Source of the DNA: Hyphomicrobiales bacterium
GTDB taxonomy: Bacteria > Pseudomonadota > Alphaproteobacteria > Rhizobiales > Rhizobiaceae
Length of the DNA: 64,000 bases
Assembly: GCA_900473685.1 (NCBI GenBank)
Contig: UCNE01000015.1
Coordinates: 248,001 to 312,000, forward strand
Direction of reading: 5' to 3'
Positions 27,738 to 37,390 of this stretch are shown piece by piece. The notes beneath the pieces are model-generated. The model saw nothing but the letters and a program-made list of their open reading frames with translations. It searched no databases and was not told the origin of the DNA. Numbering within the stretch: position 1 is the first letter of the stretch; every line of letters begins with the position of its first letter. The position numbers and the translations under genes are program-made.

Positions 27738-27785
27738 CGCGCTATTTTCGAAAACGCGGCGGACGCGGCTCCTTTGCCGGCCGCG

Positions 27786-28676
27786 CTATTTCTGGCATTT
27801 CGGGCAATAGAAGGTCGAACGCCCCGCCTGAACGACGCGCGCGACGGTTCCACCGCATCCCGGGGTCCGGCAAGGCTCGCCTTCGCGATCGTAGACGGAG
27901 AACGAATGCTGGAAATAACCGAGCGTGCCGTCCGTCTGGATATGGTCCCGTAACGACGATCCGCCGGCGGCAATGGCATCGGCAATGACGGTCCGGATCG
28001 CCTCGGTCAGGAGCACAAGCGCCGCCTTCGGCTTTCCCTTCGCATCCACCAGCGTGCCAGCGGCGCGCAGCGGCGAAAGGCCGGAGCGCCACAGCGCCTC
28101 GCAGACATAGATATTGCCAAGGCCGGCAATGTTCTTCTGGTCGAGCAGCGCCGATTTCAGCGGCTGCGCCTTGCCGGCAAACCGCGCCGCGAGATAAGCG
28201 GCATCCAGCACGTTACCGGTCGGCTCTTCGCCGAGCTCGCGGAAGAAGGCGTGGTTCGCCAGCACGTCGCGCCGGGCAAGATCCATGAAGCCGAAGCGGC
28301 GCGGGTCGTTATAGATGACGCGGGCAGGGCCGTTTACGCCCTCCAGATGGAAAATGACGTGATCGTGCTTTTCGCTCTTGCCGCGCGGGTGATGAAAATC
28401 TCCAGGTGCCTCTGACGCGACACCGTCTTCCACCCGGAAGGAGCCGGACATGCCGAGATGGGCAATGATCACGTTGCCGTCCTCAAGATCGATCAGGAGG
28501 TATTTCGCCCGCCGCCCCAGCGAGACGATACGTTGTCCGGACACGAGGCTTGCAAAATCAGCCGGAAAGGGAAAGCGCAGGTCCGGCCGCCGCAGTTCGG
28601 CCCTGACCAGCAGCGAACCTTCCATTGCGGGGGTCAGGCCCCGCCTGACTGTTTCCACCTCGGGAAGTTCCGGCAT
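27786..28676 (-). CDS. mutM: Formamidopyrimidine-DNA glycosylase
   Basis: MutM/Fpg removes 8-oxoguanine and formamidopyrimidines and cuts the abasic strand. The protein starts MPELPEVE, so after Met removal P1 is the catalytic N-terminal proline and E2 the conserved glutamate. The helix-two-turn-helix lies around [17 protein letters not shown], and the C-terminal zinc finger has the four cysteines of CRTPGCGG...YCPKC. At 296 residues the length is normal. It is divergent from ubiE. Confidence 0.96.
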   Translation of the reverse strand: MPELPEVETVRRGLTPAMEGSLLVRAELRRPDLRFPFPADFASLVSGQRIVSLGRRAKYLLIDLEDGNVIIAHLGMSGSFRVEDGVASEAPGDFHHPRGKSEKHDHVIFHLEGVNGPARVIYNDPRRFGFMDLARRDVLANHAFFRELGEEPTGNVLDAAYLAARFAGKAQPLKSALLDQKNIAGLGNIYVCEALWRSGLSPLRAAGTLVDAKGKPKAALVLLTEAIRTVIADAIAAGGSSLRDHIQTDGTLGYFQHSFSVYDREGEPCRTPGCGGTVARVVQAGRSTFYCPKCQK

Positions 28677-28859
28677 TCACGTCTCCTTGCCATCCGCCAA
28701 TTGACCGGGATCATTTGGCAATTCCATTCGCAGCGCACATATCCTATAGCAGGCCGCCACGGGCGCGAATGCCGCAGGCTGCTATCTGCGGCAGAGATAG
28801 CGTGGATGAAGCGAATTCGCTATGGTCGGCGTAACAGCGATTGAATGGAGTAAACCTTG

Positions 28860-29636
28860 ATGACTGGTGAGCGCACCTCTGCCGATGGCGGCATGGAAAC
28901 CTCCTACGGGTTTCGCCAGGTTGGTCAGGGCGAGAAACAGGCGCTCGTCAACGATGTCTTCCACAAGGTCGCCAAGCGCTACGACATCATGAACGACGTC
29001 ATGTCCATGGGCCTGCACCGGGCCTGGAAGGATGCGATGATCGCCTCGCTCAATCCGCGCCGCTCCGAGGATTACAAGGTGCTTGACGTTGCCGGCGGGA
29101 CCGGCGACATCGCCTTCCGGATCGTCGAGGCTTCCGACCGCAAGGCGCATGCGACCGTGCTCGACATCAACGGCTCGATGCTGGCCGTCGGTGCTGAACG
29201 TGCTGAAAAGAAGGGCCTGTCGCCCAATCTGACATTCGTCGAAGCCAATGCCGAGGAACTGCCGTTCGTGGCCAATTCCTTCGACGCCTATACGATCGCC
29301 TTCGGCATCCGCAACGTGCCGCGCATCGATGTGGCGTTATCGGAAGCCTATCGCGTGTTGAAGCGCGGCGGCCGCCTGCTGGTTCTCGAGTTTTCCGAAG
29401 TCGAGATGCCGCTGCTCGACAAGATCTATGACGGCTGGTCGTTCAACGCGATCCCGAAATTCGGCCAAATGATCACCGGCGAGGCCGAACCCTACCAGTA
29501 TCTGGTGGAATCGATCCGGAAATTCCCCAATCAGCGCGATTTCGCCGCCATGATCACCACGGCCGGTTTTGCGCGTGTGAACTATACCAATTACACCGCC
29601 GGCATTGCCGCGCTGCATTCCGGCTGGAAGATCTGA
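28860..29636 (+). CDS. ubiE: Ubiquinone/menaquinone biosynthesis C-methyltransferase
   Basis: UbiE methylates the benzoquinol ring in ubiquinone synthesis. I chose the ATG at 28860, nine bases after GGAG, giving 258 residues; a TTG at 28857 is also in frame. The SAM-binding motif [14 protein letters not shown] lies near residue 77 and the UbiE signatures [14 protein letters not shown] and the [12 protein letters not shown] block are intact. ubiB follows after a short gap, so both quinone genes are probably co-transcribed. Confidence 0.95.
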   Translation: MTGERTSADGGMETSYGFRQVGQGEKQALVNDVFHKVAKRYDIMNDVMSMGLHRAWKDAMIASLNPRRSEDYKVLDVAGGTGDIAFRIVEASDRKAHATVLDINGSMLAVGAERAEKKGLSPNLTFVEANAEELPFVANSFDAYTIAFGIRNVPRIDVALSEAYRVLKRGGRLLVLEFSEVEMPLLDKIYDGWSFNAIPKFGQMITGEAEPYQYLVESIRKFPNQRDFAAMITTAGFARVNYTNYTAGIAALHSGWKI

Positions 29637-29698
29637 CGCATGACATCCATTCTCGTGAAGCGCTCTGAGGGGCTGCCCGGGCGCGGCGGCAGGCCGCT

Positions 29699-31273
29699 AT
29701 GAGTACGCCCGGAGCCTATCTCCGCCTTATCCGCATCGGCTGGGTGCTGGTGCGCGAAGGTGTCGTGTCGGCGCTGCCGTCGGAGGACCTACCGGCACTG
29801 CCGAAGGCCGCACAGTCCTTTGCCGGCCTTTTTGCGCGCCGCCGTGCCAGGAATGAGGATCGCAGCGACCGGTTGGCCCGGGCGATCGAGCGGCTTGGTC
29901 CCTCCTATGTGAAGATCGGCCAGTTTCTCGCCACACGCCCCGATGTCGTCGGCGCGGAGTTTGCTGAGGATCTGTCCTTCCTGCAGGATCGTATGGCGAC
30001 CTTTCCGGTCGAGGAAGCGCGCGCCGCTGTCGAGGCTTCCCTCGGCCGTCCGGTTGCCGAACTCTACACGAATTTTGCCGACCCGATCGCCGCCGCCTCG
30101 ATCGCGCAGGTGCATCCTGCGACGGTGCTGAAGGATGGCGTTGCGCAAAAAGTTGCCGTCAAGGTCATCCGCCCCGGCGTGCGCCAGCGCTTTGCCCATG
30201 ATCTGGAGGCGATGTTCCTCGTTGCCGGGCTGCAGGAGCGTTTCGTGCCGCATACCCGCCGCCTGCGGCCGGTTGAGGTGACGAAGACGCTGGAGCAGAC
30301 CACCAAGATCGAGATGGATCTGCGGCTCGAAGCCGCTGCCCTGTCGGAACTCGGCGAGAATGCTAAAGACGATCCGGGCTTCCGGGTGCCGAAGGTCGAT
30401 TGGGAACGCACCGGCCGCGACGTCGTGACGATGGAGTGGATCGACGGCACCAAGATGTCGGATGTCGAGGGCCTGCGCTCAGCCGGCCACGATCTCGATG
30501 CGCTCGCCGACACGCTGATCCAGTCCTTCCTGCGCCATACGCTGCGCGACGGCTTCTTCCATGCCGACATGCACCAGGGAAACCTGTTCGTCGATCCGCA
30601 GGGCATGATCGTCGCCGTCGATTTCGGTATTGTCGGCCGGCTTGGCAAGAAGGAACGCCGCTTCCTCGCCGAAATTCTCTATGGCTTCATCACCCGCGAT
30701 TATCGCCGCGTCGCCGATGTACATTTCGAGGCAGGCTACGTGCCATCTCACCACAATGTCGCGAGCTTCGCCCAGGCGATCCGCGCCATCGGCGAACCGA
30801 TCCACGGGCAGCCCGCCGAAACCATCTCGATGGCCAAGCTGCTGACGCTGTTGTTCGAGGTGACCCATCTGTTCGACATGGAGACGCGGCCCGAGCTGGT
30901 GATGCTGCAAAAGACCATGGTCGTCGTCGAAGGCGTCGCCCGCACGCTCAATCCGCGCTTCAACATGTGGAAGGCGTCCGAGCCGGTGGTCGGCGCCTGG
31001 ATCCGCGACAATCTCGGTCCCAAGCGCATTCTCGGAGACGTCAAGGAGGGGCTGCACGCCGCTTTGCGCCTTGCCGAGGCAGCGCCCGAGATCGCCGCCA
31101 AGACGGAAAAGTTTTCGCGCGACCTGGCATCCATGGCCGAAAACGGGCTGCGTTTCGACGAACAAACTGCCGAGGCCATCGGCCGTTCCGAGGCGCGTCA
31201 CAGCCGGTCCGGCCGCGCGGCGCTCTGGGTGATTGCGATTACGCTGGTTGTCATCGCCTGGCGGCTTTTTTGA
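29699..31273 (+). CDS. ubiB: Ubiquinone biosynthesis protein kinase-like UbiB
   Basis: UbiB is an atypical ABC1/ADCK-family kinase-like protein that supports ubiquinone synthesis. The family KxGQ motif is seen as YVKIGQFLATRPD near residue 70, followed by the Ala-rich loop, the VAVKVIRPG lysine, and the catalytic-like HADMHQGNLFV and VDFGIVGRL motifs. A C-terminal transmembrane helix (last about 20 residues) anchors it in the inner membrane. It is 524 residues, typical for alphaproteobacteria. Confidence 0.95.
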   Translation: MSTPGAYLRLIRIGWVLVREGVVSALPSEDLPALPKAAQSFAGLFARRRARNEDRSDRLARAIERLGPSYVKIGQFLATRPDVVGAEFAEDLSFLQDRMATFPVEEARAAVEASLGRPVAELYTNFADPIAAASIAQVHPATVLKDGVAQKVAVKVIRPGVRQRFAHDLEAMFLVAGLQERFVPHTRRLRPVEVTKTLEQTTKIEMDLRLEAAALSELGENAKDDPGFRVPKVDWERTGRDVVTMEWIDGTKMSDVEGLRSAGHDLDALADTLIQSFLRHTLRDGFFHADMHQGNLFVDPQGMIVAVDFGIVGRLGKKERRFLAEILYGFITRDYRRVADVHFEAGYVPSHHNVASFAQAIRAIGEPIHGQPAETISMAKLLTLLFEVTHLFDMETRPELVMLQKTMVVVEGVARTLNPRFNMWKASEPVVGAWIRDNLGPKRILGDVKEGLHAALRLAEAAPEIAAKTEKFSRDLASMAENGLRFDEQTAEAIGRSEARHSRSGRAALWVIAITLVVIAWRLF

Positions 31274-31446
31274 GCTTGCCTTTGCGGGTTATTCGCAGCT
31301 CTACAAAGTTTCTGCATTCTTGAACGCGGGGGCGAACGCATCAGCGCGCCACCCCTGTTCCATTTGGAACCGACGCGTTGTTTTCATTGTGCGATTGTCT
31401 CTCTCAAGGATGGGGCTGGCTCATCCAGCCAGAGGGAGACACCACT

Positions 31447-31695
31447 ATGCGTAACCTGATCATCGCTTCCGCCATTGCCACATTTGCAGCCCTTTCCTTT
31501 ACCGCGCCGTCGCAGGCGGGTGGCTATTATGGCGGCGGTTACAATGACGGTTATTATGGTGGTGGTTACAGCCAGCCGCAAAGGCGCCATTATTACAAGA
31601 AGAGCTATTACGAGCCCACTTGCTGGATCAAGAAGATCCGCAAATACGATTATTACGGCAATCTGGTCGTCAAGCGTATCCGGGTCTGCGACTGA
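31447..31695 (+). CDS. Small secreted Gly/Tyr-rich protein
   Basis: The ATG at 31447, with a GAGGGAGA site just before it, gives 82 residues. A signal peptide (MRNLIIASA... to ...PSQAGG) is followed by Gly/Tyr/Asn repeats of the type GGYYGGGY, and a C-terminal part with two cysteines (C-W-I-K-K and R-V-C-D) that could form one disulfide. Similar short Gly/Tyr-rich exported proteins are common in rhizobia but have no known function. A terminator follows, so it is a single-gene unit. Confidence 0.7.
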   Translation: MRNLIIASAIATFAALSFTAPSQAGGYYGGGYNDGYYGGGYSQPQRRHYYKKSYYEPTCWIKKIRKYDYYGNLVVKRIRVCD

Positions 31696-31726
31696 TCCCA
31701 TTGCCTCGATAAAAGGTGGCGATGAC

Positions 31727-31754
31727 AACCGGCGGTTCAATCTGCCGGTTTTTT
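31727..31754 (+). terminator. Intrinsic terminator after the Gly/Tyr-rich protein gene
   Basis: AACCGGC (31727-31733) pairs with GCCGGTT (31744-31750) around a 10-base loop and is followed by T residues, 31 bases after the stop. Confidence 0.75.
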
Positions 31755-31920
31755 CGTGCGGCCATGTGTTTGGTTGCCCATGCTCTGGAAACATTGCGAA
31801 ACGAAAAACGGGAAAGATTACAGAGATTTCATGTCGTTGGACTTCATTATGGCGTAGTTTCAATCTAGCAGTCGCGAAAACTGACGACCCAACGCCCGAT
31901 TGAATTCGAAAGAGATGTGA

Positions 31921-33165
31921 ATGGCGGATGCCACCCGGAAAATTGCCCCTGCGCTTGAAGAGCAGGAGGCCGCCGCTGCCCAGCCGCTGCCGGCCCGCAG
32001 CAAGCGTGGGCGCACACGCAAGCGTTGGGTGATCCTTCCGGTCGTGCTTGTTGCCGCTGCCGGCTGGTACGGCTGGTCGGTCTACGGCAAGCAGGAAGCC
32101 GCCGAGGCCGTCGTTACGGAAATGCCGGTGCGCGGTGATATCGAAAACAGCGTCACCGCATCCGGTCTCTTGAGCCCGATCAAGGACGTCGATGTCGGCG
32201 CCCAGGTGTCCGGCCAGCTGAAGAGCCTCAAGGTCGAGATTGGCGATAGCGTCAAGGAGGGCCAGCTGATCGCCGAGATCGATAGCGCCTCGATCGAAAC
32301 GCAGATCGAGATTGCGGAAGCCGAGCTTGCCAATCTCGAAGCCCAGATGCTCGACAAATCGGCGCAGGTGGTTTTGGCCAGTGCCACGCTGACCCGCCAG
32401 CGTGCCCTTGTTGCGGGCAACAGTGCCGCCCAGTCTGCGCTCGACGAGGCAGTGGCGGCGCTTGCCGCAGCCGAGGCCAATGTCGATTCATTGAAAGCCC
32501 AGGTCCGCAAGCAACAGGCAACCTTGAAGGATGCCCGCATCAGTCTCGGGTACACCAAGATCTATGCGCCGCTGACCGGCACCATCGTCGATATAGCGGC
32601 CAAGGAAGGCCAGACACTCAATTCCAACCAGACAGCCCCGACCATCGTCACCATCGGCAATCTTTCGACCATGACGGTGGAAGCCCAGGTGTCCGAAGCC
32701 GATGTCGGCAAGCTCAAGGTGGGAATGAACGCCTATTTCACGCTGCTAGGCCAGCCCGGCAAGCGCTATCCAGGCACGCTGCGCCAGATCAAACCGACGC
32801 CCGCGACCGAAAACAATGTCGTGCTCTACTACGCCCTTTTCGACGTGCCCAATCCCGATGGCGCATTGATGATGAACATGACGGCGCAGGTCTTTTTCGT
32901 CGAGTCGGCGGCGAAGGATGTGCTGACTGTGCCGGTTGCCGCCGTTCATTCCGGCAAGGATGGCACATCCGGCGAAGTGACCGTTGTTACCGCTTCCGGT
33001 GCCCATGAAACCCGCACGGTCGAAACCGGCATCCGCAATCGCGTCCGGGTCGAGATCAAGCAGGGCCTTGGCGAAAAAGACACGATCGTCGTCGGCGCGG
33101 GGGCCGGTGACAAGGCGTCGTCCGGCCGGGCCAATTCGCGGCGCGGCATGCCGCCGATGTTCTGA
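31921..33165 (+). CDS. macA: MacA-type periplasmic adaptor subunit of an ABC exporter
   Basis: This 414-residue membrane-fusion protein has a single N-terminal transmembrane anchor (residues 36-51), lipoyl halves ([30 protein letters not shown]), a long alpha hairpin rich in Ala/Gln, a beta-barrel domain and a membrane-proximal domain. It should link the MacB pump to an outer-membrane channel. It precedes macB by 11 bases. No tolC-like gene is visible here, so the outer component must be elsewhere. Confidence 0.85.
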   Translation: MADATRKIAPALEEQEAAAAQPLPARSKRGRTRKRWVILPVVLVAAAGWYGWSVYGKQEAAEAVVTEMPVRGDIENSVTASGLLSPIKDVDVGAQVSGQLKSLKVEIGDSVKEGQLIAEIDSASIETQIEIAEAELANLEAQMLDKSAQVVLASATLTRQRALVAGNSAAQSALDEAVAALAAAEANVDSLKAQVRKQQATLKDARISLGYTKIYAPLTGTIVDIAAKEGQTLNSNQTAPTIVTIGNLSTMTVEAQVSEADVGKLKVGMNAYFTLLGQPGKRYPGTLRQIKPTPATENNVVLYYALFDVPNPDGALMMNMTAQVFFVESAAKDVLTVPVAAVHSGKDGTSGEVTVVTASGAHETRTVETGIRNRVRVEIKQGLGEKDTIVVGAGAGDKASSGRANSRRGMPPMF

Positions 33166-33176
33166 GGGCGCATCCG

Positions 33177-35123
33177 ATGACGCCGCTCATTTCGCTCAAG
33201 GATATCCGCAAGACCTTCGTCAATGGCGACGTCGCCGTCGAGGTGTTGCGTGGCGTCTCGTTGAATATCCAGCCGGGCGAATTCGTCGCCATCGTCGGCG
33301 CGTCCGGTTCTGGTAAATCGACGCTGATGAACGTTCTCGGCTGTCTCGATACGCCAACCGGCGGCCAGTATCTGCTCGAAGGCGAAGACGTTTCCGATCT
33401 GGACTCCGACGAGCTTGCGGCGCGACGCCGCCAGTTGTTCGGCTTCGTCTTCCAAAGCTACAATCTGGTGCCGACGGCGACCGCGCAGGAAAATGTCGAG
33501 ATACCAGCCATCTATGCCGGCATGCCGTCGCGGGAGCGGGAGGAGCGCGCCAGAATGCTGCTGCGTTCGCTGCGGCTCGGAGACCGGCTCGATCATCTGC
33601 CAAACCAGCTGTCCGGCGGCCAGCAACAGCGTGTGTCGATTGCCCGTGCACTGATGAACGGCGGCCAGATCATTCTGGCGGACGAGCCCACCGGCGCGCT
33701 CGATAGCCAGAGCGGCAAGGAAGTGATGGCGACGCTGCGGCAGATGAACGAGGACGGTCACACCGTCATCATCATCACGCACGCCCCGGAGCTGGCCGAA
33801 TCCGCCGATCGCGTCATCGAAATCAGCGACGGCCTGATCGTCGCAGACCGCATTCCCGGCAATGTCCGCCGTATCGGCCGCGCCAAGCCACAGCTTACGG
33901 CCCGGAAGGCCGGGAAAGCCGCCATCGTCACCGATGTGGCGGAAGCCGTGCGCATGTCGTTCCGGGCGCTCAGGGCCAATCTGTTTCGCACCATCCTCAC
34001 CCTGCTTGGCATCGTCATCGGCGTCAGCTCCGTCGTTGCGATGCTGGCGATCGGCACGGGCGCGCAGGATTCGGTGCTGAGCCGCATCGCCGCCATGGGG
34101 TCCGATCTTCTGGTCGTGCGGCCCAACATGTCGAATTTCCGCGGCGGGGAAGGGGGCAGCATCGTCTCGCTGATCCCGTCGGATGCCGATGCCATTCTGG
34201 AACTGCCCAATATCAGCTTTGCCGTGCCGGAAATGTCGAGCACATTGACGGTTCGCGCCGGCAATCTCGATACCCAGACAACGGTCAACGGCACGGTGCC
34301 GCAGTTTCCGGAAGCCAAGTCCTGGACGGTCGAGGACGGCGCTTTCCTCAATAAGTCCGATATGGATGCCTATGCGAGCGTCGCCGTGCTCGGCAGAACC
34401 GTTGCCGACGCATTGTTTCCCGATGGAGCCGATCCGCTCGGCCAGTATATTCTCATCAAGAGCATTCCGTTTCAGGTGATCGGCGTGATGTCGAAGAAGG
34501 GGGCGAGTGCTGGCGGCAACGATCAGGACGATACCGTGCTGGTGCCGCTATCGACCGGCAACCTGCGCCTGTTTGGGGCAAGGAATGTCCGCTCGATCAC
34601 CGTGCAGGTGAAGGACGGCAGCGCCATCAACGTCACGCAGGACCAGATCCAGGCGCTGCTCGACGAGCGTCATAAGCGCGAGGACACGCAGATCATCAAC
34701 ATGGCTGCAATCCGCGAGACCTTCACTGAAACGTCTAACATTCTCAAGGTTTTCCTCGGCTCGATCGCTGCCATCTCGCTGCTCGTCGGCGGTATCGGCG
34801 TGATGAACATCATGCTGGTCTCCGTTACCGAGCGTACCCGCGAGATCGGCATTCGCATGGCGACCGGTGCCCGTGGCCGCGATATCCTCACCCAGTTTAT
34901 CGTCGAAGCGCTGGTGGTTTCCGCGCTCGGCGGCCTGATCGGCGTGGGTTTGGGCTTGAGCATCGGCGCCGTGGCTCAGGCTTTCGGCATTGCTGTCAGC
35001 TTTGCCCCCGGCCCGGTCATTCTCGCCTTCGGCAGCGCCTTCCTCACCGGCCTGATCTTCGGTTATCTGCCCGCCTACAACGCCTCGCGTCTGCAGCCTG
35101 CCGTGGCGCTGGCCTCCACCTGA
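33177..35123 (+). CDS. macB: MacB-type ABC exporter, fused ATPase and permease
   Basis: This 648-residue protein has an N-terminal ATPase domain (Walker [10 protein letters not shown] near residue 41, signature LSGGQQQR near 144, Walker [10 protein letters not shown]) and a C-terminal FtsX/MacB permease with four transmembrane helices and a large periplasmic domain (residues about 290-530). Together with MacA it would export peptides, macrolides, siderophores or lipids; the substrate cannot be read from sequence. Confidence 0.88.
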   Translation: MTPLISLKDIRKTFVNGDVAVEVLRGVSLNIQPGEFVAIVGASGSGKSTLMNVLGCLDTPTGGQYLLEGEDVSDLDSDELAARRRQLFGFVFQSYNLVPTATAQENVEIPAIYAGMPSREREERARMLLRSLRLGDRLDHLPNQLSGGQQQRVSIARALMNGGQIILADEPTGALDSQSGKEVMATLRQMNEDGHTVIIITHAPELAESADRVIEISDGLIVADRIPGNVRRIGRAKPQLTARKAGKAAIVTDVAEAVRMSFRALRANLFRTILTLLGIVIGVSSVVAMLAIGTGAQDSVLSRIAAMGSDLLVVRPNMSNFRGGEGGSIVSLIPSDADAILELPNISFAVPEMSSTLTVRAGNLDTQTTVNGTVPQFPEAKSWTVEDGAFLNKSDMDAYASVAVLGRTVADALFPDGADPLGQYILIKSIPFQVIGVMSKKGASAGGNDQDDTVLVPLSTGNLRLFGARNVRSITVQVKDGSAINVTQDQIQALLDERHKREDTQIINMAAIRETFTETSNILKVFLGSIAAISLLVGGIGVMNIMLVSVTERTREIGIRMATGARGRDILTQFIVEALVVSALGGLIGVGLGLSIGAVAQAFGIAVSFAPGPVILAFGSAFLTGLIFGYLPAYNASRLQPAVALAST

Positions 35124-35200
35124 TCAGCCGCTCCATCTCCCAGCGGTTGACGCCGCCCGCCTGATCGTTTCCACTGGTGCAAAGGCTGAAGGAGGAAACC

Positions 35201-35668
35201 ATGCCGGACGCAGATCGCTTCATGACCCAGGCCATCGCGCTTGCCCGAGACAATGTCCGCAAGGGCGGACGGCCCTTTGGCGCCGTACTGGTATTCGATG
35301 GGGAGGTGTTGGCCACCGGTGTCAACGGCGTGATGGAAACGCATGATCCGACGGCCCATGCCGAACTGGTGGCAGTGCGTGCGGCGGCCATGAAGCGCGG
35401 CTCGGCAACCCTCAAGGGGGCTTCCGTCTACGCCAGCGGCCACCCATGCCCGATGTGCCTTGCCGCCATGCGGCTGGCCGGCATCACCGACATTTTCTAC
35501 GCCTATTCGAATGAAGACGGTGCACCCTACGGCCTGACCTCGGCACCACTCTATGCCGATCTGCGCAAGCCATTTGCGGATCAGCAGATGACGTTTTCCT
35601 ATCTTCCGGTGCGGCCTGAGGGCGAGGCCGATATCTATGATTTCTGGCGGGAAATGCAGCAGGGATAA
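35201..35668 (+). CDS. Nucleoside/guanine deaminase-like zinc enzyme
   Basis: The ATG at 35201 follows a textbook AGGAGG site and gives 155 residues. The zinc and catalytic motif HAE (PTAHAELVAV, near residue 54) and PCPMC (near 85) place it in the CMP/dCMP deaminase fold, closest to guanine deaminase or TadA-like nucleoside deaminases. The conserved C-terminal stretch with FSYLPVRPEGE differs from tRNA adenosine deaminase, so a small-molecule substrate is more likely. The preceding gap is short. Confidence 0.78.
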   Translation: MPDADRFMTQAIALARDNVRKGGRPFGAVLVFDGEVLATGVNGVMETHDPTAHAELVAVRAAAMKRGSATLKGASVYASGHPCPMCLAAMRLAGITDIFYAYSNEDGAPYGLTSAPLYADLRKPFADQQMTFSYLPVRPEGEADIYDFWREMQQG

Positions 35669-35706
35669 GCCTGCACGTGTTGACCGGGTTCAGCCAGAGG
35701 GGCGAG

Positions 35707-37353
35707 ATGCAAAACTATCTGTTGCGTGTATGGGCATCACTGTCGCTGCCGGGTTTGCTGATTGGCATCCTTTTCTTTGCGGTGTCGCTGACGCCAAGCC
35801 TCATTCCCCGGCCGTATGTGTTGCAGGGCGTGCTGTCCGGTTGTTCGCTGGCGGCCGGATACGGTCTCGGTGTGTTTGGTCGTTGGCTCTGGCTTTATCT
35901 CGAGCTTCCTGCCCTACCGCCAAAGATCGAGCGCGTCGTTAAGGTTTTGGCCGTTGCCGGATGTGCTGGAATAGCCATCACATTCCTCTGGCAGGCCGCC
36001 CGCTGGCAAAACTCCGTGCGCAGCCTGATGGGGCTCGATCCGGTGGAGACGGCCGAACCGGTGAAACTCGCGCTGATCGCTCTTTTCGTTTTCATCGTCC
36101 TGATAACACTCGCCCGCCTGTTCCGTATGACGTTCGCCTTCCTCTCGCGCAGGTTCGAGCATGTAACCCCCAAGCCCATCGCCCGGCTGTTCGGCATTCT
36201 CCTGGCGGCCGGCCTGTTCTGGTCGATTGCCGATGGCCTGTTGCTCAAGGCCGGCTTGCGGCTCGCCGATTCGTCCTTCCGCGAACTTGATGCCCTGATC
36301 GACAGCGATCTGGCGCCGCCTGAAAACCCGCTGAAAACCGGCAGTTCCGTCTCGCTCGTTCCGTGGCACGATCTGGGTTTCCGCGGCCGCGAATTCGTCG
36401 CCTCCGGTCCGACGGCTGATGAGATCAGCGCCTTCCTACACCAGCCGGCATTGGAGCCGATCCGCGTCTATGTCGGCCTGAATGCAGCGAAAACCGCCAA
36501 GGAAAGGGCGGCGCTGGCGCTTGCCGAGCTCAAGCGGACCGGCGCCTTCGAGCGCTCGACGCTGATCGTCGTGGTACCGACCGGCACCGGCTGGGTCGAT
36601 CCGGCAGCCATGGATACAGTCGAATATCTGCATCGCGGCGATGTGGCGAGTGTCGCCCTACAATATTCCTACCTCACCAGCTGGCTGTCGCTGCTGGTCG
36701 AGCCAAGCTATGGCGCCGAGGCAGGCGAGGCGCTGTTCAAAGCCGTCTACGGTTACTGGACGACCTTGCCGAGGGACAAGCGACCCAAACTCTATCTGCA
36801 TGGCCTGAGCCTCGGTGCGATGAATTCCGAGCGGTCTGCCGATCTCTTCGATGTGATCGGTGATCCCTTTCAAGGCGCGCTCTGGAGCGGCCCGCCCTTC
36901 GAGACAGCTGGCTGGAAATCAGTGACCGCGGGACGTGAGCCGGGATCTCCGGCCTGGCTTCCGCGCTTCCGTGACAGTTCCGTCATCCGCTTCACCGCGC
37001 AGAAAAATGCGCTGGATATTCCGGGTGCGAAATGGGGACCGATGCGGATCGTCTATCTGCAGTATGCCAGCGATCCGGTGACGTTCTTCGATCCGCATTC
37101 CTTCTACCGCGAGCCGGACTGGATGAAGCAGCCGCGCGGGCCTGATGTTTCGCCCTATCTCGCCTGGTATCCGGTCGTCACCATGCTGCAGCTGGCGCTC
37201 GACATGGCGATGGCGACGACATCGCCTATGGGCTACGGCCATGTCTATGCACCGGAACATTATGTCGATGCGTGGGTTGCGGTCACCGATCCTCAAGGGC
37301 TGGCGCCCGGCGATGTCGAGCGCCTGAAGGACATGGTTTCGAAGCGGGATTGA
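35707..37353 (+). CDS. Membrane alpha/beta-hydrolase family protein
   Basis: The ATG at 35707 gives 548 residues; a GTG at 35677 would add ten. The N-terminal half has several transmembrane helices, starting at residues 9-30, and the C-terminal half is an alpha/beta-hydrolase-like domain with the nucleophile elbow G-L-S-L-G in YLHGLSLGAMNSE. This two-part architecture matches the Abhydrolase_9_N plus Abhydrolase_9 families. The substrate is unknown; the active domain may face either side of the membrane. It ends in a strong hairpin shared with the converging ATPase gene. Confidence 0.75.
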   Translation: MQNYLLRVWASLSLPGLLIGILFFAVSLTPSLIPRPYVLQGVLSGCSLAAGYGLGVFGRWLWLYLELPALPPKIERVVKVLAVAGCAGIAITFLWQAARWQNSVRSLMGLDPVETAEPVKLALIALFVFIVLITLARLFRMTFAFLSRRFEHVTPKPIARLFGILLAAGLFWSIADGLLLKAGLRLADSSFRELDALIDSDLAPPENPLKTGSSVSLVPWHDLGFRGREFVASGPTADEISAFLHQPALEPIRVYVGLNAAKTAKERAALALAELKRTGAFERSTLIVVVPTGTGWVDPAAMDTVEYLHRGDVASVALQYSYLTSWLSLLVEPSYGAEAGEALFKAVYGYWTTLPRDKRPKLYLHGLSLGAMNSERSADLFDVIGDPFQGALWSGPPFETAGWKSVTAGREPGSPAWLPRFRDSSVIRFTAQKNALDIPGAKWGPMRIVYLQYASDPVTFFDPHSFYREPDWMKQPRGPDVSPYLAWYPVVTMLQLALDMAMATTSPMGYGHVYAPEHYVDAWVAVTDPQGLAPGDVERLKDMVSKRD

Positions 37354-37356
37354 GAA

Positions 37357-37380
37357 ACCGGCGGCATCGCTGCCGCCGGT
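37357..37380. terminator. Bidirectional terminator between the hydrolase and P-type ATPase genes
   Basis: ACCGGCGGCA (37357-37366) and TGCCGCCGGT (37371-37380) form a perfect 10-bp stem with a 4-base loop in the 37-base gap between two converging genes. T-rich flanks are short (TTTC on the minus side). Confidence 0.65.
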
Positions 37381-37390
37381 CATTCGGTTG

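Noticed and set aside
31359-31372. EcfG-type stress promoter (GGAAC) before the Gly/Tyr-rich protein gene
   Set aside because: GGAAC is present in GTTCCATTTGGAAC, but no CGTT lies at the required 16-17 base spacing.
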